From contig OX387199.1 of NCBI GenBank assembly GCA_947561715.1, positions 19,101,001 to 19,165,000 on the forward strand: a stretch of 64,000 bases of DNA, in the 5' to 3' direction. How positions within the stretch are numbered: position 1 is the first letter of the stretch; each line of letters opens with the position of its first letter. Positions 1 through 10,533 of the stretch are shown here, one piece after another. The stretch comes from Ascidia mentula. Taxonomy: Eukaryota > Chordata > Ascidiacea > Phlebobranchia > Ascidiidae. The notes under the pieces are model-generated. The model did not search any database and was not told the origin of the DNA. It saw nothing but the letters and a program-made list of their open reading frames with translations. The position numbers were made by a program, and so were the translations under genes.

Positions 1-63
1 CGAACCTGCGAAATATTACCTATATCTTTTCCTGTCTTTCCTATTGAACCTATCATAATTTAG

Positions 64-1291
64 GGATTTGTCACTACCAGATGGTGGAGAGTTATATCTG
101 GGCGGTGTGAACCCTGCAAGATTCACTGGAAAGTTTAACTACCATCAAGTTGTTGGAAAGGTAACCTATAGTAGTCCATTTGCACCATACTAAAATGTCT
201 GCAATTCAAAATAAACCAACGAAACAATTTTTTTGTTTGTTACCAATCCACTCGGCGCACGCAAGCGGAATTGTAGCACCGTGTCGTTCAATTTGATCAT
301 CAATTATGTTGACTTTCAGAATAACTGGCAAATTTCCGTGGATGGTATAAGTGTTGGAGATAAGGCTGGTACCAAAGTTTGTGTCGGTGGTTGTCTGGCA
401 ATGATCAGTTCAGGAGGTAACCAATTTGTTGGCCCTACAGATGAAGTCGCGATGATCGCCCATGCTGTTGGAGCTGTGGAAACCTCCACAAAGGTGGTCA
501 CTTTTTAAACATTAAAACTTGCTTCCTGCGCTTTATGTGTTTATCTAATCTAAACTGTTTGTTGCAGAATCGATATGCATTTAATTGTGGAGACATGCCT
601 CAAATGCCGAATATTACATTCACTCTCTCCGGCATCAAATACGTTCTCACACCCGAGGAGTACGTCATAACGGTTCGTTTAAACCAGTCTTCCAACAAAC
701 TCTCTAAGAAAGTTGGTAATTGAATAACAACCCCCGAATCGGCGAAAAAAAATGAGAAATTTAATTCGATTTTTTTGAACAATATCAATTCGACGTACGA
801 GACTGTTGCAACAACACTGGTTTTTTAAACTTTGATTTACTCTTAAACGTATAAAGTATACCATTATTCCAACCCTACATCATAGGCCTGATAAAAGCTG
901 TAACGACTAAATGCTGAACTTCCTGTAACGCCCACCGCCATTGTCTGATTTATGAGCAATCTTGAAAAATCGATTTCGTCTGCACGGGCATCCTCAGTTG
1001 CAATTTGGAACTGCTGATATTTTTATAACATTGACCGCTAAAATCTGGTCTTTATTTTAGTAATTTTTTCTGTTGTTAAACTGTGCCTATACGGTATTAT
1101 TGAGTAAACATTTTATTCCTTTATAACAGTGTAAGGAGGATTGCGTCTTCGGGTTTTTCGGCGATAAAATAATGTCAGAAGATGGTCCATTGTGGTTCTT
1201 TGGTGTCATGTTTATGAGAAATTACTACACAACTTTCGATATCGCCAACAGCCGTGTTGGATTCGCAACATTGGCGCCGGTTTCAAAGTGA
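64..1291 (+). CDS. Pepsin/cathepsin-D-like A1 protein, copy A, 3' part; probable pseudo-protease
   Basis: Four terminal exons lie in the window: 64-160, 320-493, 568-672 and 1130-1291 (stop TGA). The reading phase is kept across all junctions; earlier exons lie off the left edge. Family signatures are visible: [23 protein letters not shown], a paired-Cys [13 protein letters not shown] and the C-terminal FDIANSRVGFA. In active A1 proteases the segment after CVGGC carries the second catalytic Asp in a DTG triad. Here it reads AMISSGG, so Asp is replaced by Ser. The exon structure and frame are intact, so the gene appears to be maintained, but as a non-catalytic homologue. A binding or storage role is possible but not shown. 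It is the sister of the complete gene at 10534-12936. Family assignment is firm; lack of activity is inferred from the missing residue. Confidence 0.85.
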
Positions 1292-1420
1292 TCAAGCCTA
1301 ACATGAGCAGCAGTAACCACTTGAAAGCTGTGTCGTTGATATACACATGAAAAGAAATATATAATCAAGTGTATTTGTATTACTGTTGGTTAACTGCGCT
1401 GTTGTGTTGTTTCTATCGAT

Positions 1421-1498
1421 ACCGATGATGCCCGCAAACACAGGCGAAATATATATGTCGTAGAAACTTTAAACAGACGGACGACTCAGGATTATTTA
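1421..1498 (+). repeat. Dispersed short repeat with hairpin core, copy 1
   Basis: The sequence CCGATGATG is followed by a GC-rich hairpin (GCC..CAAACA..GGC) and GAAA, then a conserved tail ending gacgactcaggattattta. The same unit occurs at 13070-13147, inside the duplicated block, and independently at 27190-27280. The 27190 copy shows that this is a dispersed element and not only part of the local duplication. The core resembles the catalytic centre of a hammerhead ribozyme, described under the 27190 copy. Confidence 0.6.
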
Positions 1499-2128
1499 TA
1501 ATATATTGTAGTAATCCGTTACTGAGTCTCTGTCAGCCATATAGAGTATACAGGCGATTCAAAGAAATCAAACTGTCATTAATCAAGTGTAAATAATAGA
1601 TTTTCATTGCAAGTATTTTTTCTGTTTCGCTGATTATGTGATCGGTTTAAAAATATACTTAACCAAAAAAAGGTTGAAAAATACGTATTAATTTTTTGAA
1701 TGTGGTAAAATGCAGTAATGTAGTAAAATTGGGTGGTGTACGGAGGCCCAAATCGTAATGGTTGATCATATAATTAATTGAATAAATCAATAGTATAACA
1801 GAGGGGAATGCGATAACTGGTTGGTGATTTTAAAGAGTGTCAACATGGAAAAAGGCAAAGAATCAATGCCTGACATATAGCAATAGCCGACTAACGGCTA
1901 AACCCTGGTGAGCAACATGTTTCCGGCAACGCTTAAATATAACTATGAAACGAGTAACGAAACTACTTGTAACTATGGTCGGATGAAAGCAGGATGTTGG
2001 GAAAGACGGCGTCACGCATTTTAATTGTGTGAAGTTTTGCATCGAAAGAAACCGTTTTTTTCAGTATAGAACGCATGGCAGGAGTAGTGTGAATGATATA
2101 CACTGATTACAACTTATACACCCACGTT

Positions 2129-2960
2129 GTTGTTACTTAATTCGTTGTTACCTCATTGTTTCGTTATGAATGTTGTTACTTCATTCGATAATAATTCCAA
2201 ATTTTTTGGATCTACACTTTCGTAGTGTGGCTGCAACATTTTAAACGTTCCATTGGCGGTCTAATAGTTACCGATGTGACGTGTCCACTGTATATCTACA
2301 CACCAGCACATGTAGCACAGTGAATAAGAAAATAGGTCACAGCGTCATCAATTAAAACATTACCGAGAACAAGATTCTCTGGAGTTTTCTGTTGTTCGTG
2401 ACATCGTTGACTTTAAACGTTTATTCACTTACAGGACAACAAAATCTTAAGAGGACTAATTAATGTTGTATCACCTACATTTAAAGCCAGTCCAGAGACA
2501 TAACGATTTCAGACATGGAATCCTCTGATTACAGCATTTTACAGGGTGGATAACATAACCGTCGCACGTTACACAGCAAACCTCAGCAGATCTGCGTGCT
2601 AATCACAAAAGTGTTTGCAGAATATTAATTTAATTTTGATCCGTTCTAACCAAGGCCCCCTGGGTACCGTACCATGACATGTGTATTTCGGAAAATACAT
2701 TTCGCCTGAAGTCATCATTAGTTTCTTATTAATTGATTTAACTGAATTGTCTGCATGATCGGTTTGTTGACTTTGCATAGAAATATATATCGCGCTTATC
2801 ACGTTCACGATTATGACGTGGTTAAGACACTGACGGGAAGTCGAACCACTGATCACAAACCCATCACGAGGGGATGCAGGTTCTAGACTGGAGATGCCGC
2901 GATCCACCAGGCGAAATTAGTACTAAGGTATTAAAACAGTTTGTTGTTGATATTGCCAGG
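2129..2960. other. Intergenic spacer, no gene seen
   Basis: This spacer lies between the end of the duplicated block and the retrotransposon. It has no convincing coding exon, RNA gene or repeat that could be recognised. Short open frames on both strands lack splice context and any protein-like composition. Confidence 0.5.
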
Positions 2961-2964
2961 CATA

Positions 2965-3596
2965 TGTTACGAATTTTCTTTCCTTCACGTCACCTTTCAC
3001 TTTGGTTAGTCATTGTATCTATTTCATTGTTTTCACCTCTCTTGCTGGCACCTTGTAATTTCACTGTTTTCTTTCGTTGTAACCACTTATTTATTATATT
3101 GTTTTACGCACGTATATCGCTTCTCTCACTTCACTTTCACCACACTAGTTTATTACATTCGTCTCCCCTTTCCTATTATTTCACGCTCCGTTTATTTTTG
3201 TATGCCCCGGATGTGCCGCGTGTCGGCAAGGCGCATCCTGATTGGTTGGCGATTGCATGTAACGAACGATTTCCCTAAAACGGGCGAGTCTTCTTCTGGG
3301 CGTCGCGTGGTTAGCATCTCTGTTACAGTGTTGTGAGTTATTGGGAACTTGATTACTGGCGTTTTGTATTGTTTTTAATCGTTTTAGTTTAACACGACGT
3401 CCAATAAGTTAAATCAGCCTGGGTTACTTTGGCTTTGTGGTGAGCCGTTATTGCAGGGTTCTGGGCAGTATCAGAATTAGGGAGGCAGCTTTGTGAAAAG
3501 TACCGAATTAGGTAGAAGGGTTAATTGGGGGATAACATCGCCACCCAAAAACATCTGACCGCCGAATTGCAAAGCTGCCGAAATAATTCCGTAACA
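2965..3596 (+). repeat. 5' long terminal repeat
   Basis: This 632-base repeat begins TGTTACGAATTTTC and ends ATTCCGTAACA, with the usual TG...CA termini. It matches the repeat at 8468-9099 without any difference noticed by eye. The short open frames inside it (for example 3013-3336) recur in the second LTR only because the repeats match, and are not genes. Confidence 0.96.
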
Positions 3597-3599
3597 ACT

Positions 3600-3617
3600 T
3601 GGCGAGCACGCCAGGAC
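3600..3617 (+). promoter_or_regulatory. Candidate primer binding site
   Basis: Three bases after the 5' LTR the sequence reads TGGCGAGCACGCCAGGAC. A start with TGG, complementary to a tRNA CCA end, at this position is typical of minus-strand priming sites. The matching tRNA could not be named from memory. Confidence 0.5.
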
Positions 3618-3705
3618 CCTGTCACCACACCCGGCTGGTTTTACTGGGAAGACTCCCACGTGTATTTTGGTTTTATGATATTTTAAAGGTTGGTTTTTCT
3701 TAACA

Positions 3706-6700
3706 ATGGCTTTTAATGTTTTAATGCAACCTCCGCCTTTACGGCCGGGAGCTGACCTAGGACAGTATTTTAATGTATTTGAGTCATATTGTACGAGCGT
3801 CGAGGCCTCAGAAGAAATGAAACGACACCTGTTCCTGGCAAGCATTGACAACGACTTGAAATGGACAATACAAGAAAAAGACGCAAACTTGTTCGAGGTT
3901 TCCTACAAGGACCTCAAAGAACGCGCATTGCGCCAAAGGGCTACTGGTCAACACGCAGAGCGTCAACGCGCCGAGTTGATAAGGCGCGTGCAATTACCTG
4001 GCGAATCAGCACGTGAATTCGTTTACGCCCTACAGGCACTGGGCGATGGCGCCTACAGCAACTCCGCTGAAGCTGCCCTTAAAAATGAGGTTCTGTACAT
4101 TACCTTATTGCGAGGCTTGCAAGACCGGCGCCTCGCGGACACTATCCCGATCACCATCAAGTATGAGCGATCATTCAGAGCCGCAGCTCAAGTCGTAGTC
4201 AATACACAAACACCGAGCTTTGTCCAAGTCGCTGCAGTGAACACAAGAGCATCAGAGATGGAATTAGTACTAAAAAAGTTAGAAGACATGGAGAAACGGT
4301 CCAAGGAAAAGAACACACAACTCGAGGACACCTTGGCGGCGTTACAAGCTCAAGTGGATGCCATAAAGCGCGTGCGAGCACGGACTTGCTATGGTTGCGG
4401 TGGACTGGGCCATATGCGGCGCGACTGCCCGCATACGGGTATGCGCACAAAGGACGTCGACAGGAGACGTCAAAACATACCATGTACACCTGCGTTTCCC
4501 AGATCGATTCGTCGCGCACCGGAGATAAAATGTCACTTCGACCAAAAACGTGTAACTCGAGATGCACCCAAATGTTTGGCGCCAAAGTCGGTACAAAAAC
4601 CCGCTACACCCGCAGCGCCGTTGCGGTTTGTCAACCTACTGGTCGACCGGACGAGGATGTGTGCGTTGTTGGACACCGGGTCCAGTGTCTGCTTGATTAA
4701 TACCCTAAAGTGGCATTCCTTAAGCGCCGAGCATCACGACCGGGTAAAGAGGTGCTCAAAGAAGAACTTGGTCGGGGCTGGCGGACACCAATTGGCGGTA
4801 AAAGGCTGCGTCGAGCTTCCCCTCCGAGTGGGAGGATTGATGACTCACGCGAGTTTTTACATTGTGGACAATCTTACACACGACCTTATTCTAGGATTAG
4901 ATTTCCTCCAGTCAAACAAATGCCAGATCTGCTACGAAGCCAACGTGCTAACAGCAGGGGATGCAAGCGTGCCACTCTCGCATTCTCCGGTGCCGTTGCC
5001 ACAACCTTCCGAGGTGTACGTCGTCGACGATGTCACCGTCCCCGCATTTACCGAGGTATGTGTAACAGCAAACTTTTGCCAAAAGCCGCACACCAGGGAA
5101 ACCCCTTTTCTAACTGAGAAGATAGACGGGTTTGTGGAAAAATATGGGTTGTTGACGGCTACGAGTATAACAATGGCGCAGAGTAACACTGTTGGGGTCT
5201 ATGTCGCGAATTTGGGGGACGAAGCGGTAGAAATACCAAGCGGCTCAAGGATCGCCCAGACATCGCCTGTTTATGCCTTTGGCAATGTCGAATGTCCAAT
5301 GTCTGGCGCCTGTGTGGTAGTCGATGGATCGTCGGCGAAATGTAAACACCCGGATTGTTTTGGCGGCTGCGCAGAAATTTGTTCGGTGTCACCACACGAA
5401 ACAGCGGATAACCGTGACCCGTTTAAGTGCATTATAGAGCAAGCTCAGATCGGAAACCACCTAACTGAAGAACAAAGAGGAGAGCTGTTTGCCCTTCTTC
5501 GCGCCAACCAGGACGCCTTCTCAACATCTGACGTTGACCTTGGACGCACGGATGTGGTGCGTCACGTGATCGACACAGGAAATAACGCTCCAGTGCGACA
5601 GCCACCCCGCCGCATGCCCCACCACAACAAGGCGAAAGTGGAAGAGATTTTGGCAGAAATGGACAAACAAGGACTGATTCGGCCGTCTAAATCGCCGTGG
5701 AGCAGTCCGATCGTGTTGGTTCGGAAGAAATCCGGTGAGACTCGTTTTTGTGTCGATTATCGCAAGCTAAACGAGCTAACTAAAAAGAACAGTTACCCGA
5801 TCCCCCGGATAGACGACAGCCTTGACCAAATGTCGAACGCGGCGTATTTTTCTACGCTAGACCTGAAATCTGGCTATTGGCAGGTCGCTATGGATGCCTC
5901 TTCGCAAGAGAAAACTGCGTTTACCAGTCACGTCGGCCTGTTTGAATTTAAAGTAATGCCTATGGGTCTATGCAATTCGGCAGCGACCTTTCAACGCTTA
6001 ATGCGCATGGTATTAAGCGGGATCGAGTGGCGGGGTGCCTTAGCGTATCTGGATGACATTATTGTTTACTCCAATACTTTCGAGCAACACTTAAATCGAC
6101 TAGCTGACGTCCTAGAGAGAATTCAAACCGCGGGGCTGACGTTAAAGCCGTCTAAGTGTTCGCTTTTCAAAGAGGAGGTGGCTTTTTTAGGTCACGTGTT
6201 GTCGAAGGACGGAATACGATGCGACCCCAACAAAGTACAGTCGGTTTCCGAATGGCCAACACCGCGTAATGTGAAAGAGATCCGGCAGTTTTTAGGCCTA
6301 ACATCTTACTATCGCAAATTTATTCGTGACTATGCGAAGATCGCAGGTCCCCTCCACAGGCAGACAGAAAAAGGAAAGCGGTTCCAGTGGGACGACCAAT
6401 GCCAGGAGGCCCTCGCTCAATTGAAACGGTACCTTACGACCGCTCCGATCCTTTGTTACCCTAACTTCAATAAGTCATTCATACTTGACACGGACGCATC
6501 CGATACGGCCGTGGGATGCGCCCTTTCCCAGGAAGTTGACGGTAAGGAGTGTGTTGTGGCTTATGGCAGCCGTACCCTAAATAGGTCAGAGCGCAACTAC
6601 TCGACCACGCGAAAAGAGCTGCTCGCCGTAATATTTGCGACCAAGCTTTACCGTTGCTATCTCCTTGGTCAAAAATTTATGTTACGGACTGACCATTCCT

Positions 6701-8445
6701 CGTTGAGGTGGCTGTGGAAGTCAAAAGAATTATACGGGCAATGCGCGCGCTGGGTCGAACATCTCTCCGCTTATGATTTTGATATACATCACAGGGAGGG
6801 AAGCAAACACCGTAACGCGGACGCACTTTCCCGTCTAGACTCCCTGGAGGATGATCCAGAATGTCCATACAAGATAGTGGATGAAGGCCGAGGGATTGAA
6901 CAGGTTAACGCCGTGGACTTGAAAGCAACCATCGGATATGAACAGAACGAGCTGCTGGAGCGGCAGAGTAACGACCCGGAGCTAGCTGCCGTAAGAGAAT
7001 GGGTCAAGAGAGGTATACGCCCGAAATTTAAAGCGATCAAGCGAGAATCCGCCGCGATTCGCCACTACTGGTCCCGCTATAGTGGCTTGTTACTGAAGGC
7101 GGACATTCTTTGCTGCCGCGGAAACTCCTCTTGGGAGGATGATTTAAAAATCGTTTTGCCGACAAGCCTTGTCGGGGAAGCGACGTCCACCTTACATGGT
7201 GATGTACATGGAGGGGGACATTTGGGCATTGCCAAAACGTTAGCCAAAGTTTCCGAGCGGTTTTATTGGCATAAATGGCGCGAATCTGTCGAGACGTTTT
7301 GTCGCAACTGTATAACGTGCCAATACAACAAAAAGCCAACACAACATTTTCAAGCGCCGCTTATACCTTCGCATGAAGATAAACCCATGCAAAGGATTGA
7401 AGTAGATGTTATTGGGCCACTACCACTTACCCGTTCGGGTTACCAATTTATACTGGTAGCCTGCGACCTTTTCACGAAATACGTTAGAGCGTGGCCGATG
7501 CGACACCAAACCGCAAATGAGACCGCTAGCTTGCTTTACCGCAATTGGTTTACGGTGCACGGCGTCCCGGAAACGGTCCATTCCGATAGAGGGACAAATT
7601 TTGAAAGTCACCTGTTTTCCGAGCTGCTGCGCCTGATGGGCTGTAAGAAAAGCCGAACCACGTCACATCACGCGCCCGGAAATGGCGGTGTCGAACGTAA
7701 TAATAAGACCATAATAACAATGATAAGAAATTACATACAGAAAGACGAACGACGATGGGACGAGGCGTTACCAGGAGTAGTCGCGGCTTACAACGCAAGC
7801 GCCCATGAAGCAACGGGAGAAGCTCCGCACACCCTTCTGACCGGCCGACCGTTGCGCCTTCCGGCAGATTTATTGGGATCCCTCCGAGAAGATTCAAGAC
7901 GATCTTACGGAGTGGAGATCGACCAGTTACGCGACGGCCTAGAGCTGGCCGAAGAAATTGTCAGGGAAAATCTTATGACACAGCGCAAGCGTATGGAAGA
8001 CCGCTACAACTTGCGACAACGGGGAAAGCCATACTCGATGGGAGACTATGTGCTGTTAACGAACCCGGTCGTTCCCGTAGGTCGGTGCAAGAAATTGCAG
8101 TATCCCTACAAAGGTCCGTACCGAGTGGTCGAAGTACGCGGGCCTGTGAACTATGTCATTGAAGATGGGACTGGTAAACAACAGACTGTCCATTTCAATC
8201 GGCTGAAACCGACCACAGATACATTCCCAATGCCCGCTGAGCAAACGGCGGAACCTCCGCAGGCTGAAGATCAACAACCTACGTTGGTGTATGTATTTAG
8301 GCCAAATACAACCCGAGCGGACAATGGAGAGGTATCGAGTTCACCGGATAATTCGGGCGGATGCAGAAGGTCTACACGGACCCGGCGCCGGCCAGTTCGA
8401 TTCTCGTCGGAGACACACGTGCAGACCAATGTCCAACAGGAGTAG
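3706..8445 (+). CDS. gag-pol: Gag-Pol polyprotein of Ty3/gypsy retrotransposon
   Basis: A single 1579-residue frame with no frameshift or stop between Gag and Pol. Residues 1-225 are Gag-like, with a coiled-coil stretch at about 185-223. A CCHC zinc knuckle follows at 228 (CYGCGGLGHMRRDC). The aspartic protease active site is LLDTGSS, with Asp323. Reverse transcriptase spans about 660-840, with CVDYRKLNELT and the catalytic YLDD at 781. RNase H starts near 925 (DTDASD at 928). Integrase has an HHCC zinc domain from 1164, then the DD35E triad Asp1234, Asp1294 and Glu1330 with exactly 35 residues between the last two. A GPY/F-type module (GPYRVVEV) lies near 1470. ATG at 3706 is the first in-frame start and sits about 110 bases after the LTR. 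All key catalytic residues are present, so the protein looks functional. Confidence 0.97.
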   Translation: MAFNVLMQPPPLRPGADLGQYFNVFESYCTSVEASEEMKRHLFLASIDNDLKWTIQEKDANLFEVSYKDLKERALRQRATGQHAERQRAELIRRVQLPGESAREFVYALQALGDGAYSNSAEAALKNEVLYITLLRGLQDRRLADTIPITIKYERSFRAAAQVVVNTQTPSFVQVAAVNTRASEMELVLKKLEDMEKRSKEKNTQLEDTLAALQAQVDAIKRVRARTCYGCGGLGHMRRDCPHTGMRTKDVDRRRQNIPCTPAFPRSIRRAPEIKCHFDQKRVTRDAPKCLAPKSVQKPATPAAPLRFVNLLVDRTRMCALLDTGSSVCLINTLKWHSLSAEHHDRVKRCSKKNLVGAGGHQLAVKGCVELPLRVGGLMTHASFYIVDNLTHDLILGLDFLQSNKCQICYEANVLTAGDASVPLSHSPVPLPQPSEVYVVDDVTVPAFTEVCVTANFCQKPHTRETPFLTEKIDGFVEKYGLLTATSITMAQSNTVGVYVANLGDEAVEIPSGSRIAQTSPVYAFGNVECPMSGACVVVDGSSAKCKHPDCFGGCAEICSVSPHETADNRDPFKCIIEQAQIGNHLTEEQRGELFALLRANQDAFSTSDVDLGRTDVVRHVIDTGNNAPVRQPPRRMPHHNKAKVEEILAEMDKQGLIRPSKSPWSSPIVLVRKKSGETRFCVDYRKLNELTKKNSYPIPRIDDSLDQMSNAAYFSTLDLKSGYWQVAMDASSQEKTAFTSHVGLFEFKVMPMGLCNSAATFQRLMRMVLSGIEWRGALAYLDDIIVYSNTFEQHLNRLADVLERIQTAGLTLKPSKCSLFKEEVAFLGHVLSKDGIRCDPNKVQSVSEWPTPRNVKEIRQFLGLTSYYRKFIRDYAKIAGPLHRQTEKGKRFQWDDQCQEALAQLKRYLTTAPILCYPNFNKSFILDTDASDTAVGCALSQEVDGKECVVAYGSRTLNRSERNYSTTRKELLAVIFATKLYRCYLLGQKFMLRTDHSSLRWLWKSKELYGQCARWVEHLSAYDFDIHHREGSKHRNADALSRLDSLEDDPECPYKIVDEGRGIEQVNAVDLKATIGYEQNELLERQSNDPELAAVREWVKRGIRPKFKAIKRESAAIRHYWSRYSGLLLKADILCCRGNSSWEDDLKIVLPTSLVGEATSTLHGDVHGGGHLGIAKTLAKVSERFYWHKWRESVETFCRNCITCQYNKKPTQHFQAPLIPSHEDKPMQRIEVDVIGPLPLTRSGYQFILVACDLFTKYVRAWPMRHQTANETASLLYRNWFTVHGVPETVHSDRGTNFESHLFSELLRLMGCKKSRTTSHHAPGNGGVERNNKTIITMIRNYIQKDERRWDEALPGVVAAYNASAHEATGEAPHTLLTGRPLRLPADLLGSLREDSRRSYGVEIDQLRDGLELAEEIVRENLMTQRKRMEDRYNLRQRGKPYSMGDYVLLTNPVVPVGRCKKLQYPYKGPYRVVEVRGPVNYVIEDGTGKQQTVHFNRLKPTTDTFPMPAEQTAEPPQAEDQQPTLVYVFRPNTTRADNGEVSSSPDNSGGCRRSTRTRRRPVRFSSETHVQTNVQQE

Positions 8446-8455
8446 GACAATTCTT

Positions 8456-8467
8456 GGGTTGAGGGAG
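8456..8467 (+). promoter_or_regulatory. Polypurine tract next to 3' LTR
   Basis: The purine-rich run gggttgagggag abuts the 3' LTR, where plus-strand DNA synthesis is primed in LTR elements. It is interrupted by two T residues, so only the gagggag end is a strong tract. Confidence 0.5.
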
Positions 8468-9099
8468 TGTTACGAATTTTCTTTCCTTCACGTCACCTTT
8501 CACTTTGGTTAGTCATTGTATCTATTTCATTGTTTTCACCTCTCTTGCTGGCACCTTGTAATTTCACTGTTTTCTTTCGTTGTAACCACTTATTTATTAT
8601 ATTGTTTTACGCACGTATATCGCTTCTCTCACTTCACTTTCACCACACTAGTTTATTACATTCGTCTCCCCTTTCCTATTATTTCACGCTCCGTTTATTT
8701 TTGTATGCCCCGGATGTGCCGCGTGTCGGCAAGGCGCATCCTGATTGGTTGGCGATTGCATGTAACGAACGATTTCCCTAAAACGGGCGAGTCTTCTTCT
8801 GGGCGTCGCGTGGTTAGCATCTCTGTTACAGTGTTGTGAGTTATTGGGAACTTGATTACTGGCGTTTTGTATTGTTTTTAATCGTTTTAGTTTAACACGA
8901 CGTCCAATAAGTTAAATCAGCCTGGGTTACTTTGGCTTTGTGGTGAGCCGTTATTGCAGGGTTCTGGGCAGTATCAGAATTAGGGAGGCAGCTTTGTGAA
9001 AAGTACCGAATTAGGTAGAAGGGTTAATTGGGGGATAACATCGCCACCCAAAAACATCTGACCGCCGAATTGCAAAGCTGCCGAAATAATTCCGTAACA
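8468..9099 (+). repeat. 3' long terminal repeat
   Basis: This 632-base repeat is offset 5503 bases from the 5' LTR and matches it in sequence. It ends CGTAACA immediately before the second CATA target copy. Confidence 0.96.
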
Positions 9100-9140
9100 C
9101 ATATGACTTAGTAATTTAAGGCTCTTCTGGCAAAATGAAA

Positions 9141-9194
9141 ACTTGTTTAAACGACGTTTCGGTCGTTATTCAACAGACCTTCATCAGGACAAGT
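9141..9194 (-). repeat. Hairpin motif with CTGATGA...GAAA core
   Basis: On the minus strand CTGATGA (9187-9181) is followed by a hairpin with arms GGTC and GACC, and then GAAA (9160-9157). Outside the core, ACTTGT and ACAAGT form a closing helix. The arrangement resembles a degenerate hammerhead ribozyme core and parallels motifs at 27190, 38280 and 54290. Just beyond it, 9290-9315 holds a short tandem repeat (ggtacatgagtattat, twice). Confidence 0.4.
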
Positions 9195-9349
9195 GAAGCG
9201 AAACGCCAACACGGCGATAAATAGTCAAACGTGAAAAAGGCAAAAAGGCGAAAGAAGCACGAAAAAGGATAAAGGTACATGAGTATTATGAAGGATGAAG
9301 GTACATGAGTATTATACCAATACGCATTGAGACAATGTGAATTTTGAGA

Positions 9350-10309
9350 GCTGCACACAGATGGCCACTGTTTCGACCAATAAAGTGATCAGTGCAGCTT
9401 GGTGTGATTATTGACGGTAAACGATTTTATAGATGTAAACATAGTAACCACACCAGCTCTGTCACTGCCTTTATCTCCAACACTTATACAATCCACAGTA
9501 ATTAGCCAAGACGTCCAACATTTATAACCAAGAAGGAAACATAATTGTTTGTCAAACTCATCCGTGTAGTGCAAAGAAATTATTTGCGCACGTAAATTGA
9601 TGTAATCAAAGAGTTACATTTGTTTGGAAACTTTTGTTCCAAATTGTGGACATTACTGCACCTACTAATGGGAAACAAACATGCCTTTACGACAACTTTA
9701 TGGTAGTTCAACTTTCCAGTGAATCTTGAAGGGTTCACACCACACAGATATAACTCTCCATGATCTGGTAGTGACAAATCTCTACAATTCAGGGATACTT
9801 TTACAGTCTAAACAAGATCATTCTGAAACCAAAGCTAACAGTACCAGAATTTCTTATTAGCAGTTTGGAACTCGTATTAATCCCCGAAGCACTTTGATGA
9901 CCGCATTAGGTAAACAGCACAATCAAAAACTTCACCGAAAATGGCCACAACCAAAAAGTGAATGTTGCAAGAAAATCGTGGTTTGAGATTTCCTTCAGGT
10001 TAATACGTTGACGTTTCCATTGGAACAAAGTGCTTCAAATGCACTTCGTGCGTTTGCAGGGCCGGCGTGTTATTAGAATATTACCACAGTAATTAAGGTT
10101 GCAGATGACAAACTCCTTCAAAGTCACCTTGTTTTCTCCACAAGGTTGCACCTGGTTTGGTGCCCAACGGATGACAGTGATTGTATAGTCACCACAAAGT
10201 GGAAGTCTTTGCTTGGCCGTTTGGTCAGCAAAGTCGTCTGAAAGTCACATCGGCTGCACTGATGAGACCTTTTAGGTCGTAACAGAGGCCATCTGCCTGC
10301 AGCTCATAC
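9350..10309. mobile_element. Possible element bounded by inverted repeats, containing protease exon fragments
   Basis: The left end (about 9352-9382) reads gctgcacacagatggccac followed by tgtttcgacc. The right end (about 10276-10309) is its imperfect inverse, with aggccatctgcctgcagctc. These ends belong to the dispersed family seen at 20727, 34905 and 56029. The segment between them carries inverted remnants of the pepsin-like gene. A target duplication was not found, so it may be one element that captured exons or two independent insertions. Confidence 0.3.
9432..9781 (-). pseudogene. Inverted fragment of the pepsin-like gene (two degenerate exons)
   Basis: On the minus strand 9781-9685 is the counterpart of the 97-base exon at 11712-11808. 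It reads DLSLPDHGELYLCGVNPSRF, keeps the same length and has an AG acceptor, but its donor GT has become GC and a conserved Gly has become Cys. Further on, about 9525-9440 matches the next exon (a Trp, ITVDCISVGDK) but then degenerates before the active-site region. No further exons follow. It is a broken copy lying opposite to its two tandem relatives. Confidence 0.75.
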
Positions 10310-10533
10310 AATTCTTCAAAATCGTTCGTTCTATTGTTGTAAAAGACCTCTTCGAAATTGTATAGATGCGAAACTTCGCGCAAACAACTATTGCGTGACG
10401 CCATCTTTCCGGACTCCTATCATGTCCAAAGCATTCTACTTAGTTTCGCTGCTCTTCACTTTTGCAGGGTTGTTCGGTAGTTAGTTGGTTTCTATAGTGT
10501 AAGTTTGATACAGTTTTCAACAGGATTGGAGAG
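9840..10533 (+). promoter_or_regulatory. Duplicated 5' flank of the pepsin-like gene
   Basis: This upstream region of the complete gene is recognisably repeated at 14410-14885. Shared stretches include gttgcaagaaaatcgtggtt, aatacgttgacgtttc and cgccatctttccggactcct. Both copies run into an ATGAAGAAAGA start. It should contain the promoter, but no clear TATA box was identified. The right inverted-repeat end of the possible element at 9350-10309 falls inside it. Confidence 0.5.

Larger units (their letters stand above)
1..2128. repeat. Segmental duplication, copy A (partner 11649-13824)
   Basis: This block matches 11649-13824 nearly base for base. It covers the last four exons of a pepsin-like gene, their introns and about 800 bases of downstream flank. 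Homology fades near 2128, opposite 13824, in the shared stretch reading tatacactgatta. The copy probably begins left of the window. Because introns and flank match as well as exons, this was a recent duplication of genomic DNA and not retroposition. Confidence 0.85.
2961..9103 (+). mobile_element. Full-length Ty3/gypsy LTR retrotransposon with CATA target-site duplication
   Basis: The element runs from 2965 to 9099, flanked on both sides by CATA (2961-2964 and 9100-9103). The LTRs begin TGTTACG and end CGTAACA, are 632 bases each, and translate identically in every frame inspected. Between them lies one long Gag-Pol frame (3706-8445) with domain order protease, reverse transcriptase, RNase H, integrase, which defines the Ty3/gypsy group. 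The intact frame, matching LTRs and clean target duplication suggest a very recent insertion and possibly an active element. Single-frame gypsy elements of this kind are known from Ciona (Cigr-1); identity to that element was not tested. Confidence 0.97.

Noticed and set aside
3013-3336. 107-residue open frame in the 5' LTR, repeated at 8516-8839
   Set aside because: Both copies exist only because the LTRs match. The composition is not protein-like and the position is regulatory.
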